Source of the DNA: Nitrosomonas sp. Nm132
Lineage (GTDB): Bacteria > Pseudomonadota > Gammaproteobacteria > Burkholderiales > Nitrosomonadaceae
Reading direction: 5' to 3'
Length of the DNA: 64,000 bases
Assembly (NCBI RefSeq): GCF_900100485.1
Contig: NZ_FNDH01000010.1
Location: 1 to 64,000 of the forward strand
Each line of letters begins with the position of its first letter. The stretch's first letter is position 1. Positions 38,001-47,000 of the stretch are shown here, in pieces. The position numbers and the translations under genes are program-made. The notes beneath the pieces were generated by a model. The model made no database searches and was not told the origin of the DNA. It saw nothing but the letters and a program-made list of their open reading frames with translations.

Positions 38001-41000
38001 ATTCGCGTAGCGCCGCTCATTGATACCCCATGCTTTAAGCTGATGCCATTCTGCTGCATTTAATAGCGCGATATCGCCCAGGCATTTGACTCCATCTCGG
38101 GTGATCTCGCGCAGCAATTGTTCAATGTGCACTGCGATACGATGGACGGTTGCTTCTGAGAAATACTTGCAGGCATAGCCATATTGCAAGGTAAGTCCAT
38201 TATTCTCTACCACCGATACGGTCATCGGATAATTGGTCGCTTCCCGGCCTTTGATGCCAGAGATGACGAGCCCGCCCGGCGTATGCTGTTGCAATGCTTC
38301 ATCGATGGGATAGTTTTCAAACACTAAAATACTATCGAACAGCCCCTGCCGGCTTTGCCCCGCCCAACGCTGGATTTCATACAATGGCGTGTATTCATGC
38401 TCGCGAGAAGCCAAATTCTGCATTTGTAAATCACGCAGCCATGCGCCGATGGCAAGTTCAGGCTTAAGTGCAATGCTCACTGGCAAAGTATTAATGAAAA
38501 GTCCGAGCATCTGATCCGATCCCGGCAAATCTGCCGGCCGGCCCGCGACAGTCACCCCAAAGGTAACTGTCTGCTGACCCGTATAATGGCCAAGCAGCAA
38601 AGCCCACGTAGCTTGTATTAAGGTATTGATCGTAACGTGTTCATGTTTGCAGAAATGGGCCAAATCACGGGTCAAGGTCCGATGGAGTGGATGAATAGAT
38701 TCTCCATAGCCTTCATTTGTTGCGGGCGCTGCAACCACATCGGCTAACCGGGTAGATTCAGTGATATGGCGTAGCCGCTCCTGCCAATACATTTCCGATG
38801 TTTTCTGATCGCGATCACTTAACCATGCAATGAAATCCCGGTAGCGAGTACGCGGTGATGGCCCTATCGCACCACCATACTGCCGCAGTACTTCACCCAG
38901 CAATTGCGAAGTGCTCCAGCCATCCAGCAGCAGATGATGGATCATCATAATGACGTGATATCGATCATCGGTGAGGCGCACCACGGCAATCCGGAGCAGC
39001 GGTGGTTCTTTCAGATTGATACCTGCCGTGTGCTCGGATAGCGCGAGCGTATCAAGATCCTGCTTCCGATGGGTTAAAGGATAAGCATCCTGATTACGCC
39101 AGTCGTACACGATGAAGGGTAATTCAGCCGTTCTGGCTACCCATTGCAAAGGCACTTTTCCTTCCTGCACGAAACCGGTGCGCAATATCTCATGACGATC
39201 GATCGCAGCCTGCCAGGCAGCCTTGAACCGCTCGACCGACAGATGCTCGATATCAGCGCTCAGTTGAGTGAGATACATGCCGCCATCCCTATCAAACACG
39301 CTATGGAACAGCATGCCAGTCTGCATCGGTGAGAGCGGGTAAAGATCCTCCAGTTGCCCAACGGGAATCGGCAAACTATCCAGTTCATCCTGAGTGATCT
39401 GAAGCAACGGAAAATCAGTAGGCGTCACCCCGCGAACACCCTTCCTGCAATGACCAATAACCGCTTTAAGTTCAGTCAGCAACGTAGCGATAAATGTTTC
39501 GATCGTTTCTTTGGCATAGCGAGCTTCACTGTAGCTGACTTCCAGACAGAGCTCCCCCTTGTAAATGTGGCTGTTGATTGAGAGATCATGCTGCTGCACA
39601 ACGCCTTGATCCATCAAATCACCTATTGGTTCATCGGCCAGTATCCAGGGGGTTTGTTCTTCGAAGCTGGTATCAAATTGCCCCAGATAATTGAACACCA
39701 CTTGCGCTTTGGGAAGACCATCGATCACCTTCCGTTGCGCCGCAGTGCCATAGTATTTAAATAAACCATAACCCAATCCTTTATTGGGTATCTGCCGCAG
39801 ATTCTCTTTAATATGCTTGATTCTTTGCGGCAAATCACCCGATGGATCGAGGATGACTGGAAACAGCGCAGTAAACCACCCGATCGTTCGCGACAAATCG
39901 ATATCCGAATAAAGATCTTCCCGTCCATGACCTTCCAGGTCTACCCGAATCTTCTGATGTCCGCTCCATTGACATAAGGCGCTACCCAATGCAGTAAGCA
40001 GCAAATCGTTAACTTGTGTGCGGTAAGCGGCGGGAGCGTCTTTGAGCAACGCCTGAGTCTGCGCCTGATCAAGCCTCGCCGTAATACGGGTACGATTAAA
40101 CACACTGTTGGAGCCTTCTGGAAAATCACAGGGAAGGGAAACAGGCACATTCATCTGGTTTTGCCAATAGGCAAACTCGGCTGCATGGCTATCAGGATAC
40201 TGTTGCAGTCGGTGAGTCCAGGCAGGGTAGCCGGTGATCACTTCGGGCAATCTGATGGCTTCATGGTTCTTCGCCTGGTGATAAGCGGTTTCAAGATCCT
40301 CAATCAAAATACGCCAGGAAACGCCATCAATCACCAAATGATGCACAACCAGCAACAAACGCTGGGATTGATCCGCCATCTCGACAAGCATGGCGCGTAT
40401 CAGCGATCCTTGCTGCAAATTCAAACTACGCTGCGCTTCATTGCATAGTGTCAATAACTGCTCAGCATCTGCCGCCTGCCGAACCCACAACACATCCTGC
40501 ATGCTCGATTTAATGGCAATTTGCTGCCATTGATCGTTCGTTTGCTTGCTATAACAGAAATGTAACGCGCTATGATGTTGCGCAACAACCTGCAGTGCCT
40601 GATCCAGCCATGCCGCATGTAAAGGTTGGCAGCTTTTCAGCAGTACCGCCTGATTCCAGTGATGCCGCATAGGAATTGCTTGGTTAAAAAAATCAAGCTG
40701 GATCGGCAGCATGGGAATAGGCGCTGTGATATCCGGCAAGTCATTTTGTTCATGAATAGTTTTAGCAGCTTCCTCCAGCGGCCTGGCAACACTTGCCAGC
40801 GCAGCAATGGTTTGCCGTTCGAACAATTGTCGCGGCGTAATCTTCCAGCCTGCACGGCGTGCTTTGGTCACAATCTGCAAACTAAGAATGGAATCTCCCC
40901 CTAGTTCGAAGAAATTATCCTGGCGGCCGACTTGGCTGATTGCCAGTACCTCTCTCCAGATTACTGTCAGCGCTTCTTCCACCTCACCCTGCGGCGCCTC

Positions 41001-44000
41001 ATATGGGCACTCGCTGATAAACTCCGGTTCAGGCAATAGTTTGCGATCGACTTTACCGTTTGCATTCAGCGGCAGACGCTCCAGTATGACGATCGCCGAA
41101 GGCACCATATAATCCGGCAAAGCTTTCCCTATCGATTCGCGCAATACGACAGTATCTACCGTGCTGCCCGCATGCAGCGAGACATAAGCCACCAGCCTGG
41201 CGCCACTGGGCGCTTCCTTGGCGGCCACCACGGCTTCTCTCACTTCAGGGTGTGACAACAGCTGCGCTTCAATTTCCCCAAGCTCTATGCGGAAACCCCG
41301 TATCTTGACTTGATGATCCAATCGTCCCAGGTAGTCAATCTGCCCATCGGCGCGCCATCTCGCCAGATCGCCAGTCCGGTACAGCCGTCCGCCCTTGTCA
41401 TCAAAGGGATCCGCGATAAATCGCTCGGCGGTCAAACCAGGTTTGTTTAGATAGCCGCGAGCTAATCCTACTCCCCCTAGATAAAGCTCCCCAGCAACTC
41501 CCAGTGGAACCAGATTAAGTTCTGAATCAAGAACATAAGCAACGCGATCTCCGACAGGATAACCGATGGGCATATAAGCTGACTCGAATCGAGTACCCGG
41601 ATAGGCTTTCGAAATTAAAGGTGTGATGACCGTCTCGGTAGGACCATAGCCGTTAATGATGCGCGGAGGTTGCAGTGTTTCCTGAATAAAATCAAAGCTG
41701 GCCCGGCTCATTGCTTCGCCACCGACTGTGTAGGAACGAATCGGTAAACTCCGGCCTGCACTGCCCGTCAATTCAGCCAGTTGCTGCAGATAACCCGGTG
41801 TGAAACAGGCGATGGTGATGCGATGTTGGATAATCTCGGAGACGGTACGGTCAACAGACCAGAAATCGTTGTCCCGCGGCATTAATGCCGCGCCAAAGGC
41901 CAGCGGCACCAGCCAGCGTTCATGCGCCCCGTCGAAATTGATCGAGGCAAACTGCAGTTCCCGGTCTGCAGGCGTCATACCGTAAAGCTTACCGATTGCT
42001 TGGACATGCATTGACAACGGTTCATGAGTGACCGCTACCCCCTTGGGTTTTCCGGTGGAACCGGAAGTATAGATGAGGTAAGCGAGATGCTCGCCATGCA
42101 GACTCACCTGCGGATTGTTCTGCGGCCAATCTGTCAGATCGAGTGTGTCCAGTTCCACAACCTGGCACCCTTCGGCATGCGGGATCCGCTCTCTGATCGC
42201 GCTTTGCGTCAACAGCAACGCAATGGCGCTGTCCCTCACCATGTAATGCAGACGCTCCCGCGGGTACGCCGGGTCGAGCGGCACATATGCACCGCCCGCC
42301 TTGAGGATCGCCAGCAGACCGACGATCATCTCGATCGAGCGTTCCGCTGCAATCCCCACTCGGGTTTCCGGTGTAACCCCCAATGCAATCAACCGGTGCG
42401 CCAGCCGGTTGGCCCGGCGGTTTAATTCGGCATAGCTGAGTTCCGTATCGCCAAAGATCAGTGCAATCGCTTCCGGTCGCTCGGCTACCTGCCGCTCAAT
42501 CAGGCGGTGCACCGGCTCGGTATCGGCATAGCGCCGTTGGTTCACCCCCCATGCCTTAAGCTGCGCCAGCTCCGCTTCACTCAGCAGAGCAATGTCGCCC
42601 AGCCTGCATTCCGGATGCCCGGCCAGCTGTTCAAGGAGGTGCAGATAATGCGCTCCAAGGCGCTGGATGGTGGCCGGCTCGAATAACTCGCCAGCATAGG
42701 TGAAGCGGGCGCTAAACTGCCCATTTGGCTTTTCTACGGTATCCAGCGTCAATTCAAACTGGGCTGTCTGGCCGCTCAGTTCATATTCCTCTACCTTAAG
42801 CCCTGGCAATTGCTCCAAGGCGCGACGATCCAGGCGCAGGTGATTGAACATGACCTGAAACAGCGGCTGTTGCGTTAAACTGCGCTCCGGCTGCAAAGCT
42901 TCCACCAGTTGCTCAAACGGCAGATCCTGGTGCATCTGGGCAGCCAGCGCGGCTTCACGGGTCTGTTCGAGAATGAGGCTGAGCGGAGTGCGTCCGTCGA
43001 TGCGGTTACGCAATACCTGGGTATTCACGAAGAAACCTACCATATGTTCGATTTCCACCCGGTGGCGATTGGCGATCGGCACGCCGATACGGATATCGTT
43101 CTGGCCGGTGTAGCGTTGCAGCAACGCCTGGAAACCCGCCAGCAATGCCATGAAAAGGGTCGCCCCCTGGCGCTGCGCCTGCTGCTGCAGGCGGGCAATC
43201 AGTAGCGCCGGTAACGCAAAGTCATGCCGCGCGGCCCGATAATGGGCGCTGGCCAGGCGCGGGTGATCGGTGGGCAGTTGCAGCACCGGCTGATTCTCCC
43301 CGAGCTGCTTGCGCCAGTAACTCAGCTGGCGCTCTTTTTCGCCCGCTTCCAGCCAGTTGCGCTGCCACATGGCATAATCCGCGTACTGAATCGTGAGCGC
43401 CGGCAGTGAAGGTTCCCGGCCCTGCAGCCGCGCCCGGTACTGGGCCGCGAATTCTTCAATGAGTATGTGGTTCGACCAGGCATCCGAGATGATGTGGTGC
43501 ATCACTACCACCAACAGGTGCTCTTCCGGTGTGATGCGGATCAGCGCCAGCCTCAGCAGCGGGTCACGGGTGAGATCGAACGCGGCCGCATTGATCCGCT
43601 TGGCGGCTTCCTGCGCGTGCCTCGCGCGCTGCTCCGCTGGCCAATCGCACAGATCGATCAGGGGGATTTCCAGCTTGCGTTCTGCTTCTACCAGCTGCTC
43701 TGGCAATCCTTGCGCATTCACCCGGAATACCGTGCGCAACGCTTCATGCCTGGCGACCAACGCCTGAAAACTCGCCTGCAATACCTCAATATCCAGCTTC
43801 CCCACCAGACGCAAGGCGCCGCTCAAATGGTACGCAGTACTCAGCGGCTCCAGTTGCCATAAAAACCATTGACGTTGCTGCGCGTAGGAAAGTACGCTTC
43901 GGTTCTGCGGTGGCTGTTGAATAATCGGGAGAAGAGAGAAGTCGATCCCTCGTTGTTTCAATCCACTGAGGAATGCTTTTTGTTTCTCACGTGAGAGCGC

Positions 44001-44033
44001 AGAAAATCGCTCGGCAATATCCTGTTTATTCAA
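32091..44033 (-). CDS. Trimodular NRPS with thioesterase (C-A-PCP-E-C-A-PCP-C-A-PCP-TE)
   Basis: A 3980-aa synthetase. Approximate landmark residues: C1 HHIISDAWS 181; A TSGSTGKPKG 660; PCP GGDSI 1046; epimerisation domain HHLVIDGVSW 1232; C2 HHLLLDGWS 1699; A 2163; PCP GGDSI 2560; C3 HHILLDGWG 2769; A 3239; PCP GGDSL 3630; thioesterase GWSLGG 3768 with His in DHFDIV 3942. Specificity residues read by eye: first A DGECTGGITK, second DGEDHGTVTK, third DGEAVGGVTK. The first and third are alike; the Glu at the third position suits a basic side chain such as (N-acyl-)N-hydroxyornithine. C2, after the E domain, is expected to take a D-residue donor. C1 has DA instead of DG in its active-site motif. 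The start is TTG at 44033, 6 bp after the previous stop. This protein ends the chain and releases the product. Confidence 0.95.
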   Translation of the reverse strand: MNKQDIAERFSALSREKQKAFLSGLKQRGIDFSLLPIIQQPPQNRSVLSYAQQRQWFLWQLEPLSTAYHLSGALRLVGKLDIEVLQASFQALVARHEALRTVFRVNAQGLPEQLVEAERKLEIPLIDLCDWPAEQRARHAQEAAKRINAAAFDLTRDPLLRLALIRITPEEHLLVVVMHHIISDAWSNHILIEEFAAQYRARLQGREPSLPALTIQYADYAMWQRNWLEAGEKERQLSYWRKQLGENQPVLQLPTDHPRLASAHYRAARHDFALPALLIARLQQQAQRQGATLFMALLAGFQALLQRYTGQNDIRIGVPIANRHRVEIEHMVGFFVNTQVLRNRIDGRTPLSLILEQTREAALAAQMHQDLPFEQLVEALQPERSLTQQPLFQVMFNHLRLDRRALEQLPGLKVEEYELSGQTAQFELTLDTVEKPNGQFSARFTYAGELFEPATIQRLGAHYLHLLEQLAGHPECRLGDIALLSEAELAQLKAWGVNQRRYADTEPVHRLIERQVAERPEAIALIFGDTELSYAELNRRANRLAHRLIALGVTPETRVGIAAERSIEMIVGLLAILKAGGAYVPLDPAYPRERLHYMVRDSAIALLLTQSAIRERIPHAEGCQVVELDTLDLTDWPQNNPQVSLHGEHLAYLIYTSGSTGKPKGVAVTHEPLSMHVQAIGKLYGMTPADRELQFASINFDGAHERWLVPLAFGAALMPRDNDFWSVDRTVSEIIQHRITIACFTPGYLQQLAELTGSAGRSLPIRSYTVGGEAMSRASFDFIQETLQPPRIINGYGPTETVITPLISKAYPGTRFESAYMPIGYPVGDRVAYVLDSELNLVPLGVAGELYLGGVGLARGYLNKPGLTAERFIADPFDDKGGRLYRTGDLARWRADGQIDYLGRLDHQVKIRGFRIELGEIEAQLLSHPEVREAVVAAKEAPSGARLVAYVSLHAGSTVDTVVLRESIGKALPDYMVPSAIVILERLPLNANGKVDRKLLPEPEFISECPYEAPQGEVEEALTVIWREVLAISQVGRQDNFFELGGDSILSLQIVTKARRAGWKITPRQLFERQTIAALASVARPLEEAAKTIHEQNDLPDITAPIPMLPIQLDFFNQAIPMRHHWNQAVLLKSCQPLHAAWLDQALQVVAQHHSALHFCYSKQTNDQWQQIAIKSSMQDVLWVRQAADAEQLLTLCNEAQRSLNLQQGSLIRAMLVEMADQSQRLLLVVHHLVIDGVSWRILIEDLETAYHQAKNHEAIRLPEVITGYPAWTHRLQQYPDSHAAEFAYWQNQMNVPVSLPCDFPEGSNSVFNRTRITARLDQAQTQALLKDAPAAYRTQVNDLLLTALGSALCQWSGHQKIRVDLEGHGREDLYSDIDLSRTIGWFTALFPVILDPSGDLPQRIKHIKENLRQIPNKGLGYGLFKYYGTAAQRKVIDGLPKAQVVFNYLGQFDTSFEEQTPWILADEPIGDLMDQGVVQQHDLSINSHIYKGELCLEVSYSEARYAKETIETFIATLLTELKAVIGHCRKGVRGVTPTDFPLLQITQDELDSLPIPVGQLEDLYPLSPMQTGMLFHSVFDRDGGMYLTQLSADIEHLSVERFKAAWQAAIDRHEILRTGFVQEGKVPLQWVARTAELPFIVYDWRNQDAYPLTHRKQDLDTLALSEHTAGINLKEPPLLRIAVVRLTDDRYHVIMMIHHLLLDGWSTSQLLGEVLRQYGGAIGPSPRTRYRDFIAWLSDRDQKTSEMYWQERLRHITESTRLADVVAAPATNEGYGESIHPLHRTLTRDLAHFCKHEHVTINTLIQATWALLLGHYTGQQTVTFGVTVAGRPADLPGSDQMLGLFINTLPVSIALKPELAIGAWLRDLQMQNLASREHEYTPLYEIQRWAGQSRQGLFDSILVFENYPIDEALQQHTPGGLVISGIKGREATNYPMTVSVVENNGLTLQYGYACKYFSEATVHRIAVHIEQLLREITRDGVKCLGDIALLNAAEWHQLKAWGINERRYANAEPVHRLIERQVIAHPDATALIFGETELSYAELNRQANRLAHRLIALGIKPESRVGIAVERSIDMVIGLLATLKAGAAYVPLDPDYPRERLNHMVADSAIELLLTQSPLRARIPHVEGCHVLELDAQDWVGWPENNPDVSLHGEHLAYIIYTSGSTGKPKGVGVAHHALVEHAYIAIDFFKLRSTDRMLQFSTINFDGFVEQLFPPLCAGAAIVLRGPMLWDSEAFYRELMDKRITVADLTTAYWFLLVQDFAKLGPRDYGALRQVHAGGEAMSPEGIKAWRQAGMNAITLLNTYGPTEAIVTATVADCGGNYPDSGPGSVQVTIGKPLPARRIYLLDANLALAMPGIPGELCIGGELLARGYLNRPELTAERFIADPFDDKGGRLYRTGDLARWRSDGQIEYLGRLDHQVKIRGFRIELGEIEAQLLLQPEVREAVVIAKEGPSGARLVAYISLHAGSTLDTTVLRESVGTALPDYMMPSAMVVLESLPLNANGKVDRELLPEPEFVSADQYEAPHGEVEEALAAIWAEVLGINQVGRNDNFFEVGGDSILSLQIVTKARRAGWKITPRQLFERQTIAALARAAEAMAEPVTEELSLKKAQLQDYLDAGIIATLPFGNSEIEDIYPLSPTQEGMLFHTLEAPGTGLYVNQISVEVEGLDAARLTQAWQAMVARHPVLRTGFLWRAGLARPSQIVFKQVEAPVSHLDWRGKDRLEERIIAYADQELKREFDFLNPPLARLSLIQIGENRHQLVWTKHHILLDGWGDSMLISDWLRCYNGETLAQPGPDYGVYVRWLAKQTAQAAQHFWQVELDHIDGPTLLAESVGKGVKKEQRSDFAQIYTHLSSDETRRLQAFVQQAHVTLNTFVQVAWALLLQRYTGKQTVIFGATVAGRPPSLPQADEILGLFINMIPIPVARRSELTVSEYLVSLQETNARLRDYEHTALADIQRWAGFPGQPLFDSIVVFENYPINAALRSNELYGLRFGDIAGKGLTGYAMDLQVTVGDTLEIEYAYGCNDFTDEFVLELRSHMECLMREMMTYPQRVVGELGGVGKERLAQLFLLRGDANLSDTLSRAYQPVHHLIERNAAHQPDAIALLMGEQEMAYAELNRRANQLAHHLIRLGAGPEICIGVAMERSLDIIVTLLAILKSGAAYVPLDVDYPAGRLSFMMKDSALSLLITQSKVLAKLEFNSAVPVLVMDTLELEAEPTSNPAIAVHEHNLAYVIYTSGSTGLPKGVAVTHGPLAMHCQATAHIYGMSPRSCELLFMSFSFDGAHERWLTALTIGAGLAVRDQELWTAEQTYDALHHYGITNAAFPPAYLGQVAEWAVPRNDPPPVELYVFGGEAMPKASYDLVRKTLRPRTLINGYGPTETVVTPLIWKTDASNSFECAYAPIGRPVGERVVYVLDVDMQLVPMGIVGELYIGGYGLARGYLGRAGLTAERFVADPFDEHGGRLYRTGDLVRWMEDGNIEYVGRADHQVKIRGFRIELGEIEARIREVTGIAEAAVTVHQGAIGAQLVAYIVPVAPVTGQSAQNLIAQLKLTLAKRLPEYMLPAHFMTLTALPRLPSGKLDRKALPEPDCLPGERYQAPSTPEARLIAEIWQEVLGVEQVGETDNFFALGGDSLSSLKVMARMRNLTDVKLDFKLRDLIQRPTIASLLGLDKRTIASASGLLALNQPSGNGERKPLFCIHAGLGTVFDYQPLARQLQGVRTVYGLPCRMLADPAHQDISLRQMAEDYCSMIRSVQPEGPYHLLGWSLGGTLAVMMADLLEANRQTVAFLGLIDPYVPGTAPLQRDDWREDFLDFISVAIPGGEPDDALKAALSSQSAGVVSKQAIADLLERMLAIKQAESQTSGQTAIQGYADMGVEELAHIFLVARHLKTLSLRVGALRPLRSQTTCWWAATREVGDRLTLEQQIKPAEIRSIEIDVDHFDIVRAGSLLLGIQSLLTTVLTSSTDGKENVCVKENL
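42037..43874 (-). repeat. Long near-identical repeat, copy in the trimodular NRPS gene
   Basis: About 1.84 kb covering the C1 domain and the first half of the first A domain is, as far as I can compare by eye, identical to 45364-47201 (offset 3327 bp). The protein sequence over about 610 residues is identical. Similarity breaks at the A-domain motif TSGSTGKPKGV and resumes around 41040-41480. Confidence 0.9.
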
Positions 44034-44039
44034 TTCTAC

Positions 44040-47000
44040 TCAGTTCCCTAATAAATCCAGTAATTCCGACATTTCGTGTAATGCGGTATTTTCTTTAGAT
44101 CGCAACGAATATTTATCCTGGATAACAGACGCCATATCCCTCAATACAGGATTCTCAAAATATAAATGTAGCGGCAACGAAATAGACAGGCGCTGCCGCA
44201 ATTTCTGCTGAACCTGCAGCACTGCCAGGGAGTGCCCTCCTGACATAAAGAAGTGGTCATTGCGTCCGACTTGGCTGATGCCCAGCACTTCCACCCAGAC
44301 TGCCGCCAACGTCTCTTCCACTTCGCCTTGCGGTGCTTCATAAGCATCCGCGCCGGCAAATTCCGGCTCAGGCAACAGCTTACGATCGACTTTGCCGTTT
44401 GCATTCAGCGGCAGACGCTCCAGCATGACGATCGCCGAAGGCACCATATAATCCGGCAAAGCTTTCCCTATCGATTCGCGCAATACGGCAGTATCTACCG
44501 TGCTGCCCGCATGCAGCGAGACATAAGCCACCAGCCTGGCGCCACTGGGCGCTTCCTTAGCGGCCACCACAGCTTCTCTCACTTCAGGGTGTGACAACAG
44601 CTGCGCTTCAATTTCCCCAAGCTCTATGCGGAAACCCCGTATCTTGACCTGATAATCGAGCCGCCCCAAGTATTCAATCTGCCCATCGGCGCGCCATCTC
44701 GCCAGATCGCCAGTCCGGTACAGCCGTCCGCCCTCGTCAGCAAAAGGATCCGCGATAAACCGCTCGGCGGTTAAACCAGGTTTGTTTAGATAACCACGCG
44801 CAAGCCCCATGCCACCAAGATACAATTCTCCCACCACACCATACGGCACCGGCTTCATTTCCGCATCGAGGATATAAAGCTGGGTCGCAGCAATAGGGTT
44901 ACCAAGCGAGATGGCTCGCTGATCGATCCTGCCGATAACCGACCAAATAGTCGTTTCTGTGGGACCATACATATTCCACAACTCGACATTCAATGCGCGC
45001 AACTGATCAACCAAGTCTATGGGCAACGCTTCCCCACCGCATAGACATTTAAGAGGAGGTTGATTCTCTTCTTCTGGTAAAGCCTGCCATCCACTTGCCA
45101 GCAACACCCGCCATCCAGCTGGAGTAGACTGGAGAATACTTACCTGGTAGGTCTGGAGTAATTGCGCGAGTATCGATCCATCATGACTTGCTGCCTGTGG
45201 CGCCAGTACCAGCCGCGCGCCGGCACTCAGAGGCAGATAAATCTCCAGGCCAGCAATATCGAATGAAAGCGCAGTGACGGATACCAAGGTATCCTTGACT
45301 GTCATACCCGGCAACTCAAGCATACTCATTACGAAGTGACTCAATGCATGATGGCGCACCATCACCCCCTTGGGTTTTCCGGTGGAACCGGAAGTATAGA
45401 TGAGGTAAGCGAGATGCTCGCCATGCAGACTCACCTGCGGATTGTTCTGCGGCCAATCTGTCAGATCGAGTGTGTCCAGTTCCACAACCTGGCACCCTTC
45501 GGCATGCGGGATCCGCTCTCTGATCGCGCTTTGCGTCAACAGCAACGCAATGGCGCTGTCCCTCACCATGTAATGCAGACGCTCCCGCGGGTACGCCGGG
45601 TCGAGCGGCACATATGCACCGCCCGCCTTGAGGATCGCCAGCAGACCGACGATCATCTCGATCGAGCGTTCCGCTGCAATCCCCACTCGGGTTTCCGGTG
45701 TAACCCCCAATGCAATCAACCGGTGCGCCAGCCGGTTGGCCCGGCGGTTTAATTCGGCATAGCTGAGTTCCGTATCGCCAAAGATCAGTGCAATCGCTTC
45801 CGGTCGCTCGGCTACCTGCCGCTCAATCAGGCGGTGCACCGGCTCGGTATCGGCATAGCGCCGTTGGTTCACCCCCCATGCCTTAAGCTGCGCCAGCTCC
45901 GCTTCACTCAGCAGAGCAATGTCGCCCAGCCTGCATTCCGGATGCCCGGCCAGCTGTTCAAGGAGGTGCAGATAATGCGCTCCAAGGCGCTGGATGGTGG
46001 CCGGCTCGAATAACTCGCCAGCATAGGTGAAGCGGGCGCTAAACTGCCCATTTGGCTTTTCTACGGTATCCAGCGTCAATTCAAACTGGGCTGTCTGGCC
46101 GCTCAGTTCATATTCCTCTACCTTAAGCCCTGGCAATTGCTCCAAGGCGCGACGATCCAGGCGCAGGTGATTGAACATGACCTGAAACAGCGGCTGTTGC
46201 GTTAAACTGCGCTCCGGCTGCAAAGCTTCCACCAGTTGCTCAAACGGCAGATCCTGGTGCATCTGGGCAGCCAGCGCGGCTTCACGGGTCTGTTCGAGAA
46301 TGAGGCTGAGCGGAGTGCGTCCGTCGATGCGGTTACGCAATACCTGGGTATTCACGAAGAAACCTACCATATGTTCGATTTCCACCCGGTGGCGATTGGC
46401 GATCGGCACGCCGATACGGATATCGTTCTGGCCGGTGTAGCGTTGCAGCAACGCCTGGAAACCCGCCAGCAATGCCATGAAAAGGGTCGCCCCCTGGCGC
46501 TGCGCCTGCTGCTGCAGGCGGGCAATCAGTAGCGCCGGTAACGCAAAGTCATGCCGCGCGGCCCGATAATGGGCGCTGGCCAGGCGCGGGTGATCGGTGG
46601 GCAGTTGCAGCACCGGCTGATTCTCCCCGAGCTGCTTGCGCCAGTAACTCAGCTGGCGCTCTTTTTCGCCCGCTTCCAGCCAGTTGCGCTGCCACATGGC
46701 ATAATCCGCGTACTGAATCGTGAGCGCCGGCAGTGAAGGTTCCCGGCCCTGCAGCCGCGCCCGGTACTGGGCCGCGAATTCTTCAATGAGTATGTGGTTC
46801 GACCAGGCATCCGAGATGATGTGGTGCATCACTACCACCAACAGGTGCTCTTCCGGTGTGATGCGGATCAGCGCCAGCCTCAGCAGCGGGTCACGGGTGA
46901 GATCGAACGCGGCCGCATTGATCCGCTTGGCGGCTTCCTGCGCGTGCCTCGCGCGCTGCTCCGCTGGCCAATCGCACAGATCGATCAGGGGGATTTCCAG

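Noticed and set aside
42909-43767. Long plus-strand frames opposite the NRPS genes, some duplicated at 46236-47094.
   Set aside because: They mirror the minus-strand genes: codon usage leaves antisense frames open, and their duplication follows from the 1.84-kb repeat. No ribosome sites or recognisable domains.
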